From Lysobacterales bacterium (GTDB taxonomy: Bacteria > Pseudomonadota > Gammaproteobacteria > Xanthomonadales > Marinicellaceae): a DNA stretch of 52,342 bases. The stretch lies in NCBI GenBank assembly GCA_026988115.1, contig JALSLV010000067.1:1-52342 (forward strand), given 5' to 3'. The notes below the pieces were generated by a model. The model was not told the DNA's origin. It was given only the letters and a program-made list of their open reading frames with translations, and did not search any database. This document shows positions 16,046 through 23,788 of this stretch, piece by piece. A program made the translations under genes and the position numbers. Numbering within the stretch: position 1 is the first letter of the stretch; each line of letters opens with the position of its first letter.

Positions 16046-19000
16046 TGTTAGATAAAATTATCCGTTTTTCGCTGACACAACGGGTCTTTGTGCTGGTTGT
16101 GTTTGGTGTGCTTATTACGTTGGGGATGAACGCGTGGAAGAATATCCCGATTGATGCCTTTCCGGATATTTCCACCACACAAGTTAATATCATCATCAAA
16201 GCCCCTGGCATGACGGCACAAGAAATTGAGTCGCAAATCACCACTTTGATTGAAACCGAACTCTTGGGTATTCCCAAAAAAGACATTCTGCGTTCCACCA
16301 CAAAATACGCCATTACTTCAATTACACTTGATTTTAAAACTGGCACCGATATATATTGGGCGCGGCAACAGGTCAATGAGCGATTATTGAGCATTTGGGA
16401 TAAACTGCCTGCCAATGTTCAAGGCGGGCTTGCTCCCATGAGTACGCCTTTGAGTGAAATGTTTATGTTCACCATTGAAAATCCTTCCTTGTCTATCAGC
16501 GAACGCAAGCATATTTTGGATTGGCAAATTCGTCCACTTTTGCGCACGGTTGAGGGTGTTGCGGATGTCAATGTTTTGGGTGGCGAAACCAAGACCATCC
16601 AGTTTTCTCCTGATACGCTTGCCATGTCGAATGCCAATATTAGCATTGATGGCATTCAAAAAAGCCTAGATGACGCCAACATCAATGGCAGTGTTGGGCG
16701 GATTAATGTCGGTACAGAATCCCTGATTATTCGCACCCAAGGTCGGTTTGACAACATCAATGACGTGTCTAATTTGGTGGTTAAAAACGAAAACGGCAAA
16801 CTCTATCATTTAAAGGATGTGGGTGAAATTTCATTCAGTTCATTGGTGAGGTATGGTGCGGTAACAAAGGATGGGCACGAAACCACCGAAGCCTTGGTGG
16901 TTGCCTTAAAAAACGCCAACACCGCACAAGTGGTTGATGGTGTGGTTGAAAAGCTCAATCAAATAGAAAAAACCTTACCCGAAGGCACACACCTTAATAT
17001 TTTCTACAACCGCAAAAACCTCATCGAAACCGCAGTAAATACCATTACCTCGGCTTTGATTCAGGCGATTGTCTTGGTGATTGTATTATTGGCATTGTTT
17101 TTGGGCAATATTCGTGCTTCATTAGTGGTGGCGACCTCTATTCCAATTGCGGTGATTATTACTTTCTTTTTGATGTACCAGTTTGGTTTGTCGGCTAATT
17201 TAATGAGCTTGGGTGGTTTGGTTATTGCCATTGGTATGATTGTGGACTCTTCGGTGGTGGTGGTTGAAAACATTATTTCGCAATTAAATAAAAATGCACA
17301 CCTGCCACGTTTACATCTGATGTACCGTGCCAGTAAAGCCATAGCATCGCCGGTTTTTTCAGGAACGGTTATTGTCATCATGGTATTTGTACCGTTGTTG
17401 AGCCTAACTGGGCTTGAAGGCAAATTGTTCTCACCCGTTGCTTTAACCATTGTGTTTGCCATGTGTTCGGCCTTGGTGATTTCATTAACCATTATTCCTG
17501 TGCTTGCATCCTTTATAATCAGCAACAAAAACCTAGCCACACCAGGTTATTTAATCAGGCTGCAAAATGCCTATACCAAAACCTTAGACAAAGTGCTCAA
17601 AGCACCCGCCATAACCATGATTGCTTTTGTTGTTGTCTTGCTAGTCAGTGGAGTGTTGTACACCTTTTTAGGCAAAACCTTTATGCCTGTTTTGGATGAG
17701 GGCGACATTATTGTGCAACTGGAAAAATCACCAACAATCTCACTCAAAGAGTCCTTGGATTTAGACCAGCAAATTGAAAAAGCTTTATTGGCAAATGTTT
17801 CTGAAATAAAACAAATCGTTGCTCGTGTCGGTTCTGATGAGTTGGGTTTGGATCCCATGAGTTTAAATGAAACCGATGTTTTTATGGAATTACAACCGCG
17901 CGATACGTGGGAAGTGGCTACTAAATCTGAAATTGAAGATAAAATTCGTCAAATTTTAGTGCAATATCCAGGCATTAATTTCGGCTTTACCCAACCCATC
18001 CAAATGCGTGTTTCAGAAATGCTAACGGGTTCCACAGGAGCGGTGACGGCTAAAGTCTTTGGAACTGATGTGACGCAATTATCCAAAATCGCCCACGATA
18101 TTTCCTTGATAGTGAAGAAAACCACAGGCAGTGTTGATGTATCAACCACCATAATCGAAGGCGGAGATTACCTTAATGTGGTGTTAAAACCTGAACTTGC
18201 CAGTCAGTTTGGCATGAGTGTTTTTGAGCTTTCACATTATTTGAATATTCAAGTCGATGGTTTTAAAGCCGCTGAAATCATTAAAGGCAAAGTCAAAACG
18301 CCCATCATGTTTGCCACAAAATCAAATGCAGGCAGAATATCATCCATTAAAGAATTGGAAAAAATGACGGTGCTTATGCCAGATGGCACTACTTTACGCT
18401 TAAAAGACATTGCCGATGTCAGTTTAAAAGTGGGTCCTGCTCTTGTTGAGCGAGAAAATGCCGAGCGGTTTGCCGTGGTTGCCACCAATGTCACAGACCG
18501 TGACATGGTGGGATTTGTTGAAGAACTGCAACAAAATGTCAATGCCGAATTAAAATTGCCCAGTGGTTATTATGTGGTCTATGGCGGCGAATTTGAAAAC
18601 CAAATTCGAGCCACCAATAATTTATTAACCGTGATACCTTTGGTTTTGTTTTTGATTGTGATTATTTTATTCTCTACTTTTAAATCATTGGCAAAGGCGA
18701 GTTTAATACTTGCCAATATTCCCTTTGCCTTAATGGGCGGTATCTTGGGCTTGTTCATCAGTGGACAATACGTTTCGGTGCCCGCTTCCATCGGTTTTAT
18801 CGCTTTACTTGGTGTTGCAGTACTTAATGGCGTGGTGATGTTATCGCATATTGAATCGGTCAAATACAAAAGCAAAGATTTGTTCCAACTGGTTTCAACC
18901 GCTGCGAGTGATCGCCTAAGACCCATTTTAATGACCGCAACAACAGCCATGTTTGGTTTAATGCCATTGGTGGTTGCCACAGGACCTGGAGCTGAAATAC

Positions 19001-19110
19001 AAAAGCCTCTGGCAATCGTGGTTATCGGCGGGTTATTCACCTCAACCATCGCAACATTGTATCTGTTGCCTATTTTTTACTACAAATTGGAGCGAAGAAA
19101 TCGTGTGTAA
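16045..19110 (+). CDS. CzcA/CusA-type heavy-metal RND permease
   Basis: 1021 aa. It starts MLDKIIRFSLTQR and contains GMNAWKNIPIDAFPDIS and TQIN-like TTQVNIIIKAPGM, typical of the HME-RND family. TM4 reads AIGMIVDSSVVVVEN: one Asp is present, but the first Asp of the classical DFG motif is replaced, placing it in an HME subgroup whose metal is uncertain. Porter-domain sequences and the second-half TM bundle (IALLGVAVLNGVVM) are complete. It is the third gene of the operon and is followed by DUF3240, which supports a metal or small-molecule efflux role. Metal specificity cannot be read from sequence. Confidence 0.92.
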   Translation: MLDKIIRFSLTQRVFVLVVFGVLITLGMNAWKNIPIDAFPDISTTQVNIIIKAPGMTAQEIESQITTLIETELLGIPKKDILRSTTKYAITSITLDFKTGTDIYWARQQVNERLLSIWDKLPANVQGGLAPMSTPLSEMFMFTIENPSLSISERKHILDWQIRPLLRTVEGVADVNVLGGETKTIQFSPDTLAMSNANISIDGIQKSLDDANINGSVGRINVGTESLIIRTQGRFDNINDVSNLVVKNENGKLYHLKDVGEISFSSLVRYGAVTKDGHETTEALVVALKNANTAQVVDGVVEKLNQIEKTLPEGTHLNIFYNRKNLIETAVNTITSALIQAIVLVIVLLALFLGNIRASLVVATSIPIAVIITFFLMYQFGLSANLMSLGGLVIAIGMIVDSSVVVVENIISQLNKNAHLPRLHLMYRASKAIASPVFSGTVIVIMVFVPLLSLTGLEGKLFSPVALTIVFAMCSALVISLTIIPVLASFIISNKNLATPGYLIRLQNAYTKTLDKVLKAPAITMIAFVVVLLVSGVLYTFLGKTFMPVLDEGDIIVQLEKSPTISLKESLDLDQQIEKALLANVSEIKQIVARVGSDELGLDPMSLNETDVFMELQPRDTWEVATKSEIEDKIRQILVQYPGINFGFTQPIQMRVSEMLTGSTGAVTAKVFGTDVTQLSKIAHDISLIVKKTTGSVDVSTTIIEGGDYLNVVLKPELASQFGMSVFELSHYLNIQVDGFKAAEIIKGKVKTPIMFATKSNAGRISSIKELEKMTVLMPDGTTLRLKDIADVSLKVGPALVERENAERFAVVATNVTDRDMVGFVEELQQNVNAELKLPSGYYVVYGGEFENQIRATNNLLTVIPLVLFLIVIILFSTFKSLAKASLILANIPFALMGGILGLFISGQYVSVPASIGFIALLGVAVLNGVVMLSHIESVKYKSKDLFQLVSTAASDRLRPILMTATTAMFGLMPLVVATGPGAEIQKPLAIVVIGGLFTSTIATLYLLPIFYYKLERRNRV

Positions 19111-19405
19111 TCAACAACTCATCACAATAATGATAAACAAATCCATCAAAGACGATGCTGTTGATGTGGTTTTGAATCTGGACAACATCACAGGCTTTAC
19201 ATTGTATAACGCCTATGGTTTCAGCCGCAAACACGCACAATACGACATAAAAGAACAAGTCGAGGGTTACAAAGACTTTTACCGTTTGGATATAGTTCAC
19301 GACCCAAAGGATTTAAAAGATTTACTGTCCGCTTTTAGCCAATTGGGTGGAAGATTTAAACTTAAGTATTGGGTGTTACCCTTGCTTGATTGTGGTGAAA
19401 TATAA
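19103..19405 (+). CDS. DUF3240 family protein
   Basis: 100 aa. I chose the GTG at 19103 because it keeps the family N-terminus (LITIMINKSIKDDAVDVVL); an ATG at 19130 would cut the first strand. GFTLYNAYGFSR, a QVEGYKDFYRLDIVH strand and the ending YWVLPLLDCGEI fit DUF3240, a ferredoxin-like-fold family commonly encoded after CzcA-type permeases. The start overlaps the permease stop. Function is not established; context implies accessory or regulatory action on the pump. Confidence 0.85.
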   Translation: MCNQQLITIMINKSIKDDAVDVVLNLDNITGFTLYNAYGFSRKHAQYDIKEQVEGYKDFYRLDIVHDPKDLKDLLSAFSQLGGRFKLKYWVLPLLDCGEI

Positions 19406-19409
19406 GCAT

Positions 19410-19431
19410 TATATTAGTAAATACTAATATA
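19410..19431. promoter_or_regulatory. Perfect AT-rich palindrome
   Basis: TATATTAGTA-AA-TACTAATATA has 10-bp perfect arms, 5 bp after the DUF3240 stop and 24 bp upstream of the -35 of the DUF2202 promoter. It could be a weak hairpin terminator followed by a T-rich stretch, or an operator (several ArsR-type sites look like this). I cannot decide between them. Confidence 0.4.
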
Positions 19432-19454
19432 TTGAATTATTTTGTTGTTTTTCC

Positions 19455-19482
19455 TTGATTTATATTTTTTTATGGGTATATT
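19455..19482 (+). promoter_or_regulatory. Predicted sigma-70 promoter for the DUF2202 operon
   Basis: TTGATT (19455-19460), 16 bp, TATATT (19477-19482). The putative TetR operator begins 5-8 bp downstream, where a repressor would block initiation. Confidence 0.55.
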
Positions 19483-19487
19483 GCAAG

Positions 19488-19505
19488 TAAGTGAACACTC
19501 ACTTA
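19488..19505. promoter_or_regulatory. Putative TetR operator, site 2
   Basis: TAAGTGA-ACAC-TCACTTA has perfect 7-bp arms. It shares GTGAACA-TCAC with site 1 and AGTGAA-CACTTA with site 3. It is positioned at the expected transcription start of the DUF2202 gene. Confidence 0.65.
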
Positions 19506-19539
19506 CAGAGCAGAACATACATTTATTAAGGTGATTATT

Positions 19540-20532
19540 ATGAAAAAAGTTAGTCAAACATTAGTTTTTACAGGGCTTTTACTTGCATTTTCAGTCAATG
19601 CCAACATTCAACTGCAACCCGGCGTCAGTGGTGCTTGGATTGCTGGTGCCTCAGGTCAAGGCATATTTGTCAATATCGCACGCGTCAATGACCACCCCAA
19701 TTTTGTTGTCGCGTGGTATGGGTATTTAAATGGTGAGCAAATTTGGTTGGTGGGTGCTCAACCATTTGAATATGGGATTGAAACATTAGTTATTCCTATG
19801 ACCATTACTTCAGGCACTGGTTGGGATACAAACTTTGTCGAATCTGATGTCATCAGAACAGATTGGGGCACTGTGACCATTGATTTTACCAATTGTAGTA
19901 TTGGAACTATGCAATACTCTTCTAATGATGAAAATTATGGTTCGGGCTCTTTATCTTTAACACGGTTAACCAATACCGATGGTTTAAGTTGTCATGAAGA
20001 CACAGGCTCAGCAGATACTATTGCAAAACAAAGTTTAGCCTTTATGCGCGAAGAAGAAAAAATGGCACGCGATGTTTATTTAAAATTTAACCAAGATTAC
20101 GGTCAAAATGTATTTTCAAATATAGCCAGTAGCGAACAAACCCATATGGATGCAGTGTTAAATTTAATGAATATCTATAATGTAGATGATACTTCAACTG
20201 GTGTAGAAGGTACGTTTAATAATTCGGACTTACAAGTTTTATACGATGCGCTTATTGAGATGGGTTCAACTTCTTTAGAAGATGCCTATTTAGCATCGGC
20301 GTTAATTGAAGAAACAGATATTAGAGATTTGGATGATTTTTCGGCTGGAATTACTGCCACAGATATTTTAGCAACTTATGAAAACTTAAATTGTGGTTCC
20401 AGAAATCACCTAAGGTCTTATGTATCAAAATATGAACAATTAACAGGCAATACTTATCAGGTTCAAATACCTGAGTTAGCGACTCAAGTAGCAGAAATTT
20501 TGTCCTCAACTAGCGAGCAATGCGGTAGGTAA
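19540..20532 (+). CDS. Secreted DUF2202 ferritin-like protein with N-terminal beta domain
   Basis: 330 aa from the ATG after AAGGTG; the upstream GTG at 19531 is unlikely. The signal peptide ends near VNAN. Residues ~25-145 form a beta-rich domain (SGAWIAGASGQGIFVNI...WYGYLNGEQIWLVG) seen in many secreted proteins of marine gammaproteobacteria. Residues ~160-330 are DUF2202, a ferritin-like four-helix bundle with candidate metal ligands in REEEKMARD, SSEQTHMDAV, IEETDIRDL and SRNHLRSY. Family members probably bind iron or other metals; activity unproven. The gene heads an operon behind a putative TetR operator and is followed by a diheme peroxidase. Confidence 0.87.
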   Translation: MKKVSQTLVFTGLLLAFSVNANIQLQPGVSGAWIAGASGQGIFVNIARVNDHPNFVVAWYGYLNGEQIWLVGAQPFEYGIETLVIPMTITSGTGWDTNFVESDVIRTDWGTVTIDFTNCSIGTMQYSSNDENYGSGSLSLTRLTNTDGLSCHEDTGSADTIAKQSLAFMREEEKMARDVYLKFNQDYGQNVFSNIASSEQTHMDAVLNLMNIYNVDDTSTGVEGTFNNSDLQVLYDALIEMGSTSLEDAYLASALIEETDIRDLDDFSAGITATDILATYENLNCGSRNHLRSYVSKYEQLTGNTYQVQIPELATQVAEILSSTSEQCGR

Positions 20533-20548
20533 CATCAGAAAAATCAAT

Positions 20549-20575
20549 AACCTTATGGCGTTTTGTCATAAGGTT
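20549..20575 (+). other. Intergenic stem-loop between DUF2202 and peroxidase genes
   Basis: AACCTTATG - 9-nt loop - CATAAGGTT forms a perfect 9-bp stem 16 bp after the stop codon. No T-run follows, so it is more likely an mRNA processing or stability element than a terminator. It separates a ferritin-like gene from a peroxidase gene that has its own RBS. Confidence 0.45.
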
Positions 20576-20593
20576 GTTACACAGGAGATAACT

Positions 20594-21577
20594 ATGAATA
20601 TAAAAACAACATTATTAATTGGAACATTGAGCTTGTCCTTAATAAGCCAAGCACAAGAACCCATTCAACCGATAAAACCCGCTTCAAACATCAATTTAGC
20701 CATGATGGAACTGGGTAAAAAATTGTATTTTGACCCGCGTTTATCAAAATCAGGTTTTATTTCATGTAATTCCTGCCACAATCTCAGCATGGGCGGTACC
20801 GATAATTTACCCACTTCTATCGGACACAAGTGGAACCAAGGGCCGATTAATGCACCGACTGTATTAAATTCAAGCTTCAATATCGCTCAATTTTGGGATG
20901 GTCGTGCCAAAGATTTAAAAGAGCAAGCAGGTGGCCCCATTGCCAATCCTGGCGAAATGGCATCCACTCATGCAATTGCTACCAGCGTGGTTAAAGCCAT
21001 TCCTGGTTATGTGCAAGAGTTTGAACTGGTCTTTGGTAAAGATAAAATCAACGCCGATAGCATAACTTCAGCCATAGCCGAGTTCGAGAAAACTTTAGTC
21101 ACACCCCATTCACCTTTTGATCAATGGCTACTGGGTGATAAAGAGGCCATTTCAGCAAAAGAATTGGCGGGATATGAATTATTTAAAAACAGTGGTTGTG
21201 TTGGCTGCCATAATGGCGTTGCTGTTGGCGGGTCATCTTATCAAAAAATGGGAATAATTAAAAAATTCCAAACCAGCAACAAGGCGATTGGTTTAGCAGG
21301 AGTAACGCACAAAGACAGCGACAAATTTATGTTCAAAGTGCCCACTTTGCGAAACATTGAACTGACTTACCCCTACTTCCATGATGGAGCGACCACTTCA
21401 CTTAAACAAGCGGTGAATATTATGGGAGAAATTCAATTGGGACGTCAATTTACTGCTGATGAAAACGATAAGATTGTCGCTTTCTTAAAAACCTTAACAG
21501 GTGACGCCCCTGCCTTTGATTTACCACAGTTACCACCATCAGTTGCCGAAACACCCAAACCCGAACCCTTCAAATAG
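20594..21577 (+). CDS. Diheme cytochrome c peroxidase / MauG family protein
   Basis: 327 aa from the ATG preceded by CAGGAG. The signal peptide ends at SQAQ. Two c-type heme sites are seen, CNSCHNLSMGG (high-potential-like order needs checking) and CVGCHNGVAVGG. Flanking family motifs include LGKKLYFDPRLS, APTVLNSSFN, FWDGRAKDLKEQAGGPI and the C-terminal FKVPTLRNIELTYPYFHDG. Members reduce H2O2 in the periplasm or oxidise protein side chains. It is followed 9 bp later by a cytochrome c gene that could be its electron partner. Confidence 0.92.
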   Translation: MNIKTTLLIGTLSLSLISQAQEPIQPIKPASNINLAMMELGKKLYFDPRLSKSGFISCNSCHNLSMGGTDNLPTSIGHKWNQGPINAPTVLNSSFNIAQFWDGRAKDLKEQAGGPIANPGEMASTHAIATSVVKAIPGYVQEFELVFGKDKINADSITSAIAEFEKTLVTPHSPFDQWLLGDKEAISAKELAGYELFKNSGCVGCHNGVAVGGSSYQKMGIIKKFQTSNKAIGLAGVTHKDSDKFMFKVPTLRNIELTYPYFHDGATTSLKQAVNIMGEIQLGRQFTADENDKIVAFLKTLTGDAPAFDLPQLPPSVAETPKPEPFK

Positions 21578-21586
21578 GAGAAACGT

Positions 21587-22105
21587 ATGAAAAAGATAAC
21601 ACTCATCACATTAGCCTTAGCCTTTAATGCAATGGCATTAACACCAGATGCCGAAAAAGGCAAAACTGCAATTGCTGCTTGTATGGCTTGTCATAATGCC
21701 GAGTTATCGCCAGCACTGGCTCCACCATTTTACGGTGTACAAAATAAATACAAACAAGCATTTAGCGATAAAGACATGTTTGTTCAGGCAATTAGCGATT
21801 GGGCAAAAAATCCCTCATTAGAAAAATCATTAATGAAACGCCCAGTTAAAAAACTAGGACTAATGCCAGCCATGCCATTACCTGATGAAATGCTGGCTCA
21901 AATTGGTACGTATTTGTACGAAGCAACCTTTGAACCGCCTTGTACTCATTGGGCTAATGATTTAAAAAACTCGACTGGTTCACAAGCTCAGGGTCAAGGT
22001 CGTGGAAAAGGAATGGGTCAGGGCAAAGGTCATGGTCGAGGTATGGGACAAGGTGGCAACCATGATGCCATGATTCGCATGAAATACAATCAATTATGTA
22101 AGTAA
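21587..22105 (+). CDS. Monoheme cytochrome c with Gly-rich tail
   Basis: 172 aa. The signal peptide is ~1-17, and heme motif CMACH is at about residues 32-36 followed by PALAPPFYGV. A Met ligand is likely in LMPAMPLPDEM. The C-terminal ~45 residues are low complexity (GQGRGKGMGQGKGHGRGMGQ) followed by DAMIRMKYNQLCK. A similar Gly/Lys/Met/His-rich tract occurs in the next gene. Probably a periplasmic electron carrier for the adjacent peroxidase (inference). Confidence 0.85.
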   Translation: MKKITLITLALAFNAMALTPDAEKGKTAIAACMACHNAELSPALAPPFYGVQNKYKQAFSDKDMFVQAISDWAKNPSLEKSLMKRPVKKLGLMPAMPLPDEMLAQIGTYLYEATFEPPCTHWANDLKNSTGSQAQGQGRGKGMGQGKGHGRGMGQGGNHDAMIRMKYNQLCK

Positions 22106-22239
22106 AACATCTTCCCCAGAGCTGCATTGTCTAGTTTCGTGAATAGACTTTGTAGCTCACTTTTAATCAATAGAGTTATTCTACAAACCAAACACCTGTG
22201 CCTGGTTAGGGTACACTCATCTTTAAAAAAGGTAAAAAT

Positions 22240-22698
22240 ATGAAATATATAATCCTAATTAGCCTATCTATCTCAGCATTAACTTTATCAGGCTGTAGTT
22301 CAAACTCACCCAAAAGACAGGGCGGTATGCCCACTGAAGATTTTGTCACCCATATTAAACCCGATGGCAGCAAAATCTTCAATTATAGTCTCATTAAAAA
22401 AATGCCAAATCAAGGACAAGGACAAATGGGTAAAGGCAGAGGAAAAGGAGGTGGTATGCATGGTGGTGGCGGTGGCATGAAGGGCGGTGGAAAACCCAAC
22501 ATGAGTCAGATGAAAGACAAAATGCAAGAAAAAGCTCATAAAAAACTCAACCTCAAATTAGCACAAACAGGTTATTGCCGTGAAGGATACATGGAACTTG
22601 AAAGCTTCTTCGAACGCGGTCTCGTCACTATCAAGGGCGAATGCAACGAATCAGCAACAACAGAGGACTCAAAGACTTTTCCTAATAGTGAGGATTAA
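22240..22698 (+). CDS. Gly/Met-rich lipoprotein, unknown function
   Basis: 152 aa. Lipobox LSGC at residues ~17-20 (TLSGCSSNS). A low-complexity centre (GKGRGKGGGMHGGGGGMKGG) is rich in Gly, Lys, Met and one His. It is followed by a short helical part (MSQMKDKMQEKAHKK) and a C-terminal segment with CREGYMELESFFERG and GECNES. I recognise no family. It shares tract composition with the cytochrome tail upstream, and the 134-bp gap holds no clear terminator, so it may be co-expressed. Metal or heme-protein interaction is a guess. Confidence 0.75.
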   Translation: MKYIILISLSISALTLSGCSSNSPKRQGGMPTEDFVTHIKPDGSKIFNYSLIKKMPNQGQGQMGKGRGKGGGMHGGGGGMKGGGKPNMSQMKDKMQEKAHKKLNLKLAQTGYCREGYMELESFFERGLVTIKGECNESATTEDSKTFPNSED

Positions 22699-22720
22699 CA
22701 AGAACGGACATGAATTGCAC

Positions 22721-22760
22721 TATTAACCCTGTAGAACGATAGGACTCCGCAGGGTTAATA
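22721..22760. repeat. Inverted pair of the ATTAACCCTG repeat
   Basis: TATTAACCCTG (22721-22731) and CAGGGTTAATA (22750-22760) form a perfect 11-bp stem with an 18-nt loop. It lies between two convergent genes (lipoprotein and lpxR) with no T-run on either strand. It shares its core with repeats at 111-126 and 2760-2775. Confidence 0.6.
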
Positions 22761-22774
22761 TTAACGCCTCTTCC

Positions 22775-23782
22775 TCAATCCATGTCATAAGAAATATTAA
22801 CCGCACCAAATAAGCTTTCGTCTTTTTGTCCATAAAACTCTTTGCTACGAAGCACTTGACTGTAACTAATTCTAATTTTTCCACGTTGGTAAGCAAGACC
22901 GTACTGTAAATCAAAGACCAGGGTTTTTTTATCAACACTGTGACTGTCTTTAAAAGTATTGCCATCAAGAAAAATATTGCGTGCCATGACTCGCCCTTCA
23001 ACACCTGCAAAGAGGTACCAACTGCTGCCTTCCTTAGTTGGGTTAAAAAAGGCATTGCCAGGAAAACCAGGGCTAATATTCGGCGGCCCAATATCATTGC
23101 GTAGGTTTTTACCAAATCGCACCATCACACCGCCTCCTGCATAAGTATAAACATTGCCCAACGCCAAAACCTTATGCGGAGACCACGAATATTCTAAGCT
23201 ATTTTTCATGTAGCTAAAATGCTCGCTCTTTCGCACATAAGTCACCACCAGACCCAGTTCATCACGCAATTGATTATCCCAACCATTGGCATGTGGAACA
23301 CCAATCAGGTCATGAAAACCATTTTGTGCTTGTTCGCCAAGTGATGAAGGGCCGACAATGCCTAATGTAAATTCAACCGCATTTATCTTGCGGTATTCAG
23401 CAGTATTCTTCATCAAAGAGGCTACCGAAGCACTACCATAAAGCCAACCCGCATAAGGTCGGTCATTTTCGATTAATTCTGTGGATTGGGTATCCTCAGG
23501 AGTAAACATTTTTTGTCCAAAAGCATAACCTCTGCCTTTATTATCGGTTCGAACAAAAAGTGGCAGTTTATCCACCAGCTTTTCTAACCAAGTAATGGTT
23601 TTATCGCGTTGAATATAATTGAACTGTAAACCGTTGGTGTAAAACCGATCGGTACTGGTGCCAAAAACATCGTTTTCGACCTGCACACTCCAATAACCCG
23701 ATTGATCTGAATCGTGCAATTCAATTTGTGCCTGAGCTGATAATGACACAATCAAAAAAGCAATTAATAAATATTTCATCAT
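22775..23782 (-). CDS. lpxR: LpxR family outer-membrane lipid A deacylase
   Basis: 335 aa, the usual size. The signal peptide ends SAQAQ. Family motifs: VQVENDVFGTSTDRFYTNG near the N-terminus and HANGWDNQLRDELGL in the middle, which supply the Asn, Asp and His of the calcium-dependent active site of LpxR. C-terminal beta-strands end in an aromatic residue two from the end (NISYDMD), roughly as outer-membrane barrels do. It removes the 3'-acyloxyacyl chain of lipid A in Salmonella; the same reaction here is inference. Last gene on the minus strand after the ABC exporter, 6 bp from its stop. Confidence 0.9.
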   Translation of the reverse strand: MMKYLLIAFLIVSLSAQAQIELHDSDQSGYWSVQVENDVFGTSTDRFYTNGLQFNYIQRDKTITWLEKLVDKLPLFVRTDNKGRGYAFGQKMFTPEDTQSTELIENDRPYAGWLYGSASVASLMKNTAEYRKINAVEFTLGIVGPSSLGEQAQNGFHDLIGVPHANGWDNQLRDELGLVVTYVRKSEHFSYMKNSLEYSWSPHKVLALGNVYTYAGGGVMVRFGKNLRNDIGPPNISPGFPGNAFFNPTKEGSSWYLFAGVEGRVMARNIFLDGNTFKDSHSVDKKTLVFDLQYGLAYQRGKIRISYSQVLRSKEFYGQKDESLFGAVNISYDMD

Positions 23783-23788
23783 TCTCTC

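Noticed and set aside
17061-17540. 159-codon minus-strand frame inside the CzcA-like gene
   Set aside because: Antisense shadow of the permease TM region, with no family motif or start signal. The frames at 18579-19049 and 25100-25573 were rejected for the same reason.
22721-22760. Intrinsic terminator
   Set aside because: The stem is good but no T-run follows on either strand and the loop is 18 nt; kept as a repeat instead.
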